Shown: piece by piece, positions 58,776-64,000 of the stretch | Layout of the letters: each line of letters opens with the position of its first letter | Numbering within the stretch: the first letter of the stretch is position 1 | From: Actinomycetota bacterium | Lineage (GTDB): Bacteria > Actinomycetota > UBA4738 > HRBIN12 | Reading direction: 5' to 3' | Length of the DNA stretch: 64,000 nt | Assembly (NCBI GenBank): GCA_005884925.1 | Contig: VAYU01000031.1 | Span: forward strand, 1 to 64,000 | Translations under genes and position numbers: made by a program | The notes under the pieces: model-generated | Database searches by the model: none | Told to the model about the DNA's origin: nothing | What the model saw: only the letters and a program-made list of their open reading frames with translations

Positions 58776-60206
58776 ATGGCCGCCCCCGATCCCGCCGAGC
58801 TCCCGAAGATCATCGATCTGGCGTCGCGTGAGGCTGCGCGGTACCTCGAGTCCATCGCCGATCGGAACGTGCGTGATCCCCGGGCCGAGGAGGTGGCCGC
58901 GTCCTTCCGCGGCGAGCTCCTGGAGGACGGCGTCGGCGCAGAGCGGGCACTCGAGGAGCTCGTCGCCGGCATCGACGGCGCCGTGCATTCGGCCGGGCCG
59001 AGGTTCTTCCACTTCGTGAACGGGGGCGCGACGCCTGCGGCGTTGGGCGCGGACTGGCTCGCGAGCGCGCTCGATCAGAACACCGGGGCCTGGGTCGCGT
59101 CGCCGCTCGGCGGCGAGCTCGAGTGGATCGCTCTGAGCTGGCTGCGTGATCTGTTCGGATTGCCGGCCGAGTGGGGCGGCGTGCTCACGACCGGCGCCAC
59201 GATGGCGAACTTCGTCGCGCTCGCGTGCGCGCGCCGGTGGTGCGGGCTGCGGCACGGTGTCGACGTCGACGATGTCGGGCTGTCGGGGCTGCCACCCATC
59301 CACGTGTTCGGCAGCGGGTACGTCCATCCGAGCGACGTGAAGGCGCTCGGGATGCTCGGCATCGGGCGCGCCCAGGTGCACAAGCTCGCTCGCGACGGCA
59401 TCGGTCGCCTCGACGTCGAGGCGCTCGATGCCGCGCTCGCGGAGCTGGACGGCGCTCCATCGATCGTGATCGGAAGCGCCGGCGAGGTGAACGCCGGCGA
59501 TTTCGATCCGATCGCGACGATGGCCGACCTGGCGGAGCGGTACGGCGCGTGGTTCCACGTCGATGGTGCGTTCGGGCTGTTCGCGGCGCTGTCGGACCGA
59601 ACCCGTCATCTCGTCGAGGGCATCGAGCGCGCCGACTCCGTGATCGCCGATGGCCACAAGTGGCTGAACGTCCCGTACGACTGCGGGTTCGCGTTCGTCC
59701 GCGATCCGTCGCTGCAGCCGAGCGTGTTCGGGGAGGGCGCCGCCTACCTGCCGGCGTTGGACGACCCCAAACCGAACTGGGGTTACCTCGGTCCCGAGAT
59801 GTCCCGGCGCTGCCGGGCGTTCGCCGTGTGGGCGACGCTCCGCGCGTACGGGCGGAACGGGCATCGGGCGATCGTCGAGCGGAGCCTCGACCTCGCGCAG
59901 CGGCTCGCCGCCATGGTGGACGAGGCGGACGACCTCGAGCGCCTGGCCGACGTTCCGCTCAACATCGTGTGCTTCCGTGCCCATCCGAGGGGCGTCCCCG
60001 AGGATCGGCTCGATGAACTCAACCGCAGGATCGCTGCGGCCGTGATCGCGGACGGGCGGGTGTTCTTCGGGGCGACCGCGTACGACGGGAAGGCGGCCTT
60101 CCGCCCGGCGCCGGTGAACTGGCGCAACCGCCCGGAGGACATGGATCTGATCGCAACGGTGGTTCGGGAGCTGGCGGCAGAGCTGGCTCCGACCCGCTCG
60201 TCGTGA
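58776..60206 (+). CDS. PLP-dependent group II amino acid decarboxylase-like protein
   Basis: 476 aa. The cofactor lysine is in SVIADGHKWLNVPYDCGFAF. Upstream HFVNGGATPAALGADWLASA, TTGATMANFVALACARRWCG, and GRLDVEALDAALAELDGAPS, then WFHVDGAFGLFAALSD (PLP Asp) follow the aromatic-amino-acid/glutamate decarboxylase fold. Substrate could be an aromatic amino acid, aspartate or glutamate; not decidable here. ATG 58776 is the start with a poor ribosome site (GTAGGATGC). It stands alone after a 515-nt non-coding region. A decayed cupin fragment lies downstream. Confidence 0.9.
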   Translation: MAAPDPAELPKIIDLASREAARYLESIADRNVRDPRAEEVAASFRGELLEDGVGAERALEELVAGIDGAVHSAGPRFFHFVNGGATPAALGADWLASALDQNTGAWVASPLGGELEWIALSWLRDLFGLPAEWGGVLTTGATMANFVALACARRWCGLRHGVDVDDVGLSGLPPIHVFGSGYVHPSDVKALGMLGIGRAQVHKLARDGIGRLDVEALDAALAELDGAPSIVIGSAGEVNAGDFDPIATMADLAERYGAWFHVDGAFGLFAALSDRTRHLVEGIERADSVIADGHKWLNVPYDCGFAFVRDPSLQPSVFGEGAAYLPALDDPKPNWGYLGPEMSRRCRAFAVWATLRAYGRNGHRAIVERSLDLAQRLAAMVDEADDLERLADVPLNIVCFRAHPRGVPEDRLDELNRRIAAAVIADGRVFFGATAYDGKAAFRPAPVNWRNRPEDMDLIATVVRELAAELAPTRSS

Positions 60207-60290
60207 TGGCCTGAGCTCGCACCATCCTGGCGTTACATCCTCCCACGCCCCGGCGGAGACCTGGGTCGATCCGACCGAGGAGACATCTCT

Positions 60291-60389
60291 GTGGCCGACG
60301 TTCGACGCATCTCTCCAGCCGAGCGCTCGGAGGGAGAGCCGACGCCCGGGATGATCGGGGAAGAGGCGGTCACGACCGCGATGATGTGA
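60291..60389 (+). pseudogene. Remnant of a cupin gene (N-terminal part)
   Basis: From GTG 60291, with GAGGAG 8 nt upstream, the frame reads VADVRRISPAERSEGEPTPG, then MIGEEAVTTAMM and a TGA. Intact cupins of this type continue (M)WAGxVRTxAGxxSGWH. The plus strand shows a shifted continuation (AGR, then VRTVAGG) just after the stop, so a W codon became TGA and a base is missing. Nothing more of the cupin barrel follows before the convergent methyltransferase stop at 60426. It is a 5' fragment only; the ribosome site is still intact. Confidence 0.6.
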
Positions 60390-60425
60390 GCCGGCCGGTT
60401 CGGACGGTCGCAGGTGGCGGTCGAG

Positions 60426-61153
60426 CTACGCGATGGTTTGCGCGAGGATGTGGCGGTACGCGTACTCGTCGTCGTGCCACGGGCCTTCCAGCTCGTCGAG
60501 GATCGCGAACCCTGCCCCACCGAGCCATGCCCTCACCTCGTCGAGGCTCGGGTAGTAGTGGTAGTAGGCGGGCGACCCGTCGGACGCCTCCCACATCACC
60601 TCGCCGTCGACGACCGGGAGCCCGGCTCCGCGGGCCGCGTCATTCATCGAGCGGATCTCTTCCGGCGGCACCAGCTCGACCGTGAGGTACAGCCGCCCCG
60701 GCCGATGGAGAGCGTCTCGGAACCGCTCCAGGACGCGGGCCAGTCCTCCGGTGGCACGAACTCCATCGCGTCGACGCACATCACGCCATCGAACCGGTCC
60801 CGGTACGGCAGATCCTGGAGGTCGTGCTTCTCGATCGTGGCGTCCGAGAAACTCGCCTGGGTCTTCGCGAGGTGGACGGCGGACGCGTCGACCGCCATCA
60901 CCGATCTGCCGCTCGCGAGGACCGCGCCGACATACCTGCCGATGCCACACGCCGCATCGAGCACCGATCCGCCGGGCGGGAGCATCGAGAGCAACCGGTC
61001 GACGTAGACCCTGTGGGCGTCGTCGGTCTCGCGCCAGTACGGCTCGTTCGCGGTGTCGGTGGCGTCTTCCTGGCGCTCGTTCTCGCGCCGGAGCTCGTAC
61101 AGCCATGCCGCCCTGCCGGCGGCCGACGACGACCCTCGATGGCGCTCGCCCAT
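60426..61153 (-). pseudogene. SAM-dependent methyltransferase split by a -1 frameshift
   Basis: From ATG 61153 the first frame reads motif I SVLDAACGIGRYVGAVLAS and continues to MCVDAMEFVPPEDWP. After one base is lost near 60738-60745 (CCCGCGTCC, expected CCCGCCGTCC), the match continues in another frame: VLERFRDALHRPGRLYLTVE, then SMNDAARGAGLPVVDGEVMW, ending YRHILAQTIA at 60426. Together they make a normal class I methyltransferase of about 242 aa. A single-base deletion points to sequencing error or a recent mutation. The epimerase gene lies 1 nt upstream on the same strand. Confidence 0.82.
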
Positions 61154-61154
61154 C

Positions 61155-62165
61155 TCAGGCCAGCTCCCCGGCTGCCTTGGGACGTATCCGTCCGGCTTCG
61201 ACCATCCAGCGGATCATGTCGGTGAGCGTCTCCTCGAGCGATGGCGGCTCCACGCCGAGCTCCGCCGCGGTGCGCGAGTCGTCGGTCCTCGGGTCCTGCG
61301 TCGCGATGTAGATCCCCTCGTGCGCCAGTGGCGCCTTCCCGGGCAGGAGCCGCTGCACCCCATCCATGAGCCGGCCGAACCCCATAGCCACCGGTCTCGG
61401 CGTGGGGATGGCGGGGAGCCGCCGACCGGTCAGACGCCGGAGCAGCGCGAAGAGCGCGTTCCATCCCGTGTCGTGGCCACCGACCATGAACCGCCTCGGC
61501 CCCTTGCCCGGTTCCACGGCCGCAGCCAGGACCGACGCGACGTACCGCACGTCCGCGATCGGTAGCCCACCGCTGATCGCGAACGGAAGCCGGTTCCTGA
61601 GGATCCCCGAGAGCAGCCGGCACGACTCACCGCAGTACGGATCGTGCGGCCCCCAGATGCTGCCGGGGGTCACGCTGACGACCGGATAGCCCTGCTCCTG
61701 CTGCCGCCGAGCCACGACCTCCGAGTCCGCCTTCGACCGCGCGTACGATGGCGTCGGATGCCCAACGGGGCTCTCGGGCCCGAGCACGTCGGTCGAGGGA
61801 AGCAGACCGACGTAGCTCGAGACGTACACGATCGGATCGACCCCCGCCCGTCGCGCGGCGCCGAGCACCGTCTCGGTCCCACGCACGTTCGTCGCGGCGA
61901 TCGTGGGCGCGTCACGTGGATCGAGCGAATACACCGATGCGGCGTGCACCACGGCGTCGCATCCGACCAGCGCCGCATCGATCGAACCGGCGTCGGTGAT
62001 GTCCCCGGCCGTGACGTCGGGAGCCGACACCCCGATGGGACCCAGCGACGTCGCCACGCGGTCCGGCGAACGGACCAGCAACCGAACCTCGTGACCGGAG
62101 CGTACGAGCGCGGCCACCGCATGGGAGCCGACGTATCCCGTCCCACCCGTCACGAGCACGCGCAC
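61155..62165 (-). CDS. NAD-dependent epimerase/dehydratase (extended SDR)
   Basis: 336 aa. The nucleotide loop is VLVTGGTGYVGSHAVAALVR, then DAVVHAASVYSLDPRDAPTI, YVSSYVGLLPSTD and the catalytic YARSKADSEVVARR (YxxxK). The C-terminal half (from about 200) is the substrate part, with RFMVGGHDTGWNALFALL. It resembles dihydroflavonol reductase-like or nucleoside-sugar epimerases; the substrate is unknown. GTG 62165 is the start. The methyltransferase gene follows after 1 nt, so the two share a transcript. Divergence from the quinone oxidoreductase gene upstream is not seen: both are leftward, 44 nt apart. Confidence 0.9.
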   Translation of the reverse strand: MRVLVTGGTGYVGSHAVAALVRSGHEVRLLVRSPDRVATSLGPIGVSAPDVTAGDITDAGSIDAALVGCDAVVHAASVYSLDPRDAPTIAATNVRGTETVLGAARRAGVDPIVYVSSYVGLLPSTDVLGPESPVGHPTPSYARSKADSEVVARRQQEQGYPVVSVTPGSIWGPHDPYCGESCRLLSGILRNRLPFAISGGLPIADVRYVASVLAAAVEPGKGPRRFMVGGHDTGWNALFALLRRLTGRRLPAIPTPRPVAMGFGRLMDGVQRLLPGKAPLAHEGIYIATQDPRTDDSRTAAELGVEPPSLEETLTDMIRWMVEAGRIRPKAAGELA

Positions 62166-62209
62166 CGACCGAGCCTAGCGGTCGGGATCGACCCCCGGGC
62201 TGCAAGCGG

Positions 62210-63229
62210 TCACTCGATGTCGATGAGGACCTTGCCCACGGCGTTTGCCTCCACGGCCGCATGCGCCTCCGCGGTCCGTTCCAGGGGGAACCGGTGCAAC
62301 GGCAACCCGGCCTCGGCGCCGACCCGGAGCGCGCCCGCTCCCACAGCGTCCTGCACGTCTGCGATCGCCTGCTCCTTGGCCTTCGCCGGCATCGTGTAGA
62401 CGAGGACGATCTGGAAACGCGTATTGGTCGTCATCGCCGGATCGATCGCGATCGTGAGATCGTCGCGCTCGCTCGCGTAGATCGCCACGGTTCCGTTCCG
62501 TGCGATGACCGCCTCGTTCAGCGCGGCGTTCGTTGCGGGAGCCACCTCGACGATGATCTCCACCCCCTCCGGGGCAGCGGCTCGAACCGCCTCCACCGCC
62601 CCCGGTTCCCGATAGTTGACGACGTGCTGCGCCCCCGCGGCCCAGGCGAGCGCAGCCTTCTCCGGTGTACTCACCGTCGTGATCACCGTGGCGCCGGACC
62701 AGACCGCGAGCTCGATCGCGGCGTGGCCGACCGCTCCGGCGCCACCCGCGACGAGCACCGTGTGTCCGTCGAGCGTGTGGGGGCCGAGCCCGGCCGGACC
62801 GTCGACGCCGACCGTGAGGCATCGATGCGCGGTGAGGGCGGGGATGCCGATGCTCGCACCGAGGTCGAACGACGCTCCCTCGGACAGGGGAACCGCGTGC
62901 GAGGCTGGGAGGGCCACCAACTCCTGGGCGCTGCCGTTCGCCCGGTGCCTGGCGGCTTCCCACAACCAGACCCGCTCCCCCACCCGACCGGCATCGACGT
63001 CGGCTCCCACCGCCTCGACCGTCCCGGCACCGTCCATGTTCGGGACGACTTCGGGGAAGGCCAGCGGCCGTCCGGGACCGTCTCCCCTGCGCGCCTTCCA
63101 GTCCGTCGGGTTCACGCCCGACACGGCGACCCGGACGAGCACCTCATCCCGGCCCGGCGTCGGATCGGGTCGGTCGACGAGCTTCAGTACGTCGTGACCG
63201 CCGGTCTCGGTGTACACGATCGCTCTCAT
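62210..63229 (-). CDS. Quinone oxidoreductase-like zinc-free MDR enzyme
   Basis: 339 aa. GroES-like N-terminal half (VLVRVAVSGVNPTDWKARRG, PNMDGAGTVEAVGADVD) and Rossmann half with TVLVAGGAGAVGHAAIELAV and NYREPGAVEAVRAAAPEGVE. The zinc-binding Cys residues of alcohol dehydrogenases are absent, which fits NADPH:quinone oxidoreductase (zeta-crystallin) types. It reduces quinones or enones in the cytosol. ATG 63229 is the start. It is the first gene of a leftward group with epimerase and methyltransferase. A small rightward gene begins about 50 nt away in the opposite direction. Confidence 0.9.
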   Translation of the reverse strand: MRAIVYTETGGHDVLKLVDRPDPTPGRDEVLVRVAVSGVNPTDWKARRGDGPGRPLAFPEVVPNMDGAGTVEAVGADVDAGRVGERVWLWEAARHRANGSAQELVALPASHAVPLSEGASFDLGASIGIPALTAHRCLTVGVDGPAGLGPHTLDGHTVLVAGGAGAVGHAAIELAVWSGATVITTVSTPEKAALAWAAGAQHVVNYREPGAVEAVRAAAPEGVEIIVEVAPATNAALNEAVIARNGTVAIYASERDDLTIAIDPAMTTNTRFQIVLVYTMPAKAKEQAIADVQDAVGAGALRVGAEAGLPLHRFPLERTAEAHAAVEANAVGKVLIDIE

Positions 63230-63276
63230 GGGGGCCGATGGTAGCGTGGGCTCAGTCGACCGAACGGGCGAGAGCG

Positions 63277-63534
63277 ATGGGCGACGACCAGCGCGCGGAT
63301 GACGAACGACTCATGGCGCGGGCCGAGGAGGCCTTGACCGAGATCAAGGTGTCGCAGGGACTCTCGGAGCCTCACGCCGCGGTCCTTGCCGCGCTCCGGA
63401 TCCGCCTGAAGGGCGATCAGGGGAAGAGCCTCGAGGACCTCCTGGCGGCCGCAGAAGACGAAGGGCCGAAGCTCGACGACTTCTTGTCGAAGGGCGAGAA
63501 GCCGAAGCGCTCGCTGGACGACCTCCTGGGGTAG
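63277..63534 (+). CDS. Small hypothetical acidic protein
   Basis: 85 aa. It starts MGDDQRADDERLMARAEEAL and is mostly helical with charged residues (SEPHAAVLAALRIRLKGDQG, then SLEDLLAAAEDEGPKLDDFL). The C-terminus (KPKRSLDDLLG) repeats the pattern SLDDLL. No membrane or signal segment. GAGAG about 3 nt before the ATG is a weak site; the frame is open to 63238. Family not recognised. It may be a partner-binding adaptor. It converges on the partial gene at the window end. Confidence 0.6.
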   Translation: MGDDQRADDERLMARAEEALTEIKVSQGLSEPHAAVLAALRIRLKGDQGKSLEDLLAAAEDEGPKLDDFLSKGEKPKRSLDDLLG

Positions 63535-63546
63535 GAGCGCGTCGCG

Positions 63547-64000
63547 TCAGAGCTGCGCGTACAGGTCGTAGTTCGCCGCCACCTTGGCGATGTTGTCGAC
63601 GACGTACGCCCCACCCACACATCCACGGCACCACATCGATGCGTTGATGGCGCGCGCGGTGCTCATCGGATCTCGGCACGCGGCCAGCTCCGACAGGATC
63701 GCCCCGTAGCCGAGCCCCGCTCCGTTGACGAGGGTGTACCGCGTCCCCTGCAGACCCTGGTCCAACGAGGCGTAGTTCTGCACGCCGGCGGAGTTGAAGG
63801 TGGTCGACCCCGGCATGGCTAGCGTGTCAGCGAGCGGGTTCCACGCCGCCTGGGTGAACTCGGAGTATTGCCAGGCCACCAGCGTGATCTTGTTCGCCTG
63901 GCACCCGGGCGCGCCCACCGTTCGCAGGAACAGCCCGGCCCAGGCCCCGTACGCCACGTGGCCGGCCCCCTGGAACGCGGTGCCGACGGCCGCGAGCGCC
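63547..64000 (-). CDS. Secreted-type protein resembling phage-associated NPLA-motif domains (N-terminus off window)
   Basis: At least 151 codons, entering from beyond the window. The sequence includes LVAWQYSEFTQAAWNPLADT, TTFNSAGVQNYASLDQGLQG and TRYTLVNGAGLGYGAIL, then a Cys pair MWCRGCVGG and the end NIAKVAANYDLYAQL. The order (NPLA ... FN..GVQNY ... TL..G.G....I) is like a domain seen in secreted actinobacterial and phage-linked proteins. No function is known to me. The stop is 13 nt from the small acidic gene's stop. Because the start is missing, export cannot be judged from this window. Confidence 0.6.
   Translation of the reverse strand, partial: ALAAVGTAFQGAGHVAYGAWAGLFLRTVGAPGCQANKITLVAWQYSEFTQAAWNPLADTLAMPGSTTFNSAGVQNYASLDQGLQGTRYTLVNGAGLGYGAILSELAACRDPMSTARAINASMWCRGCVGGAYVVDNIAKVAANYDLYAQL

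Overview
The window is a stretch of high-GC bacterial chromosome (about 70% GC by eye) with many GTG starts, clear Shine-Dalgarno sites and dense packing with 4-nt stop/start overlaps. The gene set points to an Actinomycetota lineage, probably an uncultured soil or sediment one. Evidence includes LigD-type end-joining modules, a cbs/metB pair arranged as in mycobacteria, an Rv1900c-like hydrolase-cyclase fusion and several SRPBCC and DinB-fold proteins. I see no phage, transposase, CRISPR array, rRNA or tRNA gene, so this is ordinary chromosome with a fair number of accessory genes.

Layout. 1-5.0 kb: an ECF sigma factor cut by the window edge, the NfeD/SPFH membrane pair, a second ECF sigma with a linked membrane protein (likely anti-sigma), and a cupredoxin. 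5-10.6 kb: pilT; a cysteine-containing ArsR-like regulator divergent from mrp (Fe-S carrier) across a perfect inverted repeat; a DinB protein; lgt; PAP2; LapA. 10.6-14.3 kb: a four-gene leftward operon (membrane protein, CPBP protease, twin PPOX flavoprotein, SRPBCC) and a methyltransferase. 14.4-17.3 kb: LigD split into three overlapping ORFs (phosphoesterase, ligase, polymerase) plus a fourth small gene. 17.3-24.5 kb: a broken DUF4287 gene, PIG-L deacetylase, pepA, a cupin, a TPP riboswitch with a CytX-type permease, SRPBCC, hutH and GNAT. 24.5-26.8 kb: two convergent c-di-GMP enzymes (REC-EAL and REC-GGDEF), the first behind a structured leader.

26.9-32.8 kb: transsulfuration genes cbs and metB flanking a DUF429 gene; a tight NUDIX / CoA-binding / DUF4177 leftward operon; an M20 peptidase. 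32.8-43.5 kb: a GH18 remnant, a receiver-like membrane protein, arfB, a TMEM175 channel, DUF72, SGNH hydrolase, a Dyp peroxidase and a stand-alone NuoF-like flavoprotein. 43.5-52.9 kb: a TIGR03118 beta-propeller, membrane proteins, an SQR-like oxidoreductase, a cNMP-binding protein, an HhH-GPD-like protein, a second M20 peptidase, a VOC protein and a Tat-exported phosphoesterase. 52.9-64 kb: an orphan NarL-type histidine kinase, a GH12 remnant, DoxX, the hydrolase-cyclase fusion, small enzymes, a PLP decarboxylase, a frameshifted methyltransferase, an epimerase, a quinone oxidoreductase, and a secreted-type protein running off the edge.

A recurrent theme is decay or indel damage. Single-base losses break the DUF4287 gene, a methyltransferase, the 5' end of one M20 gene and a GH18 fragment. 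Truncated GH12, cyclase and cupin fragments also lie between intact genes. I could not decide from sequence alone which of these are sequencing errors and which are true pseudogenes. The best regulatory finds are the TPP riboswitch whose 3' strand contains the ribosome binding site, the palindrome between the cysteine-containing regulator and mrp, and the unexplained leader before the EAL gene.
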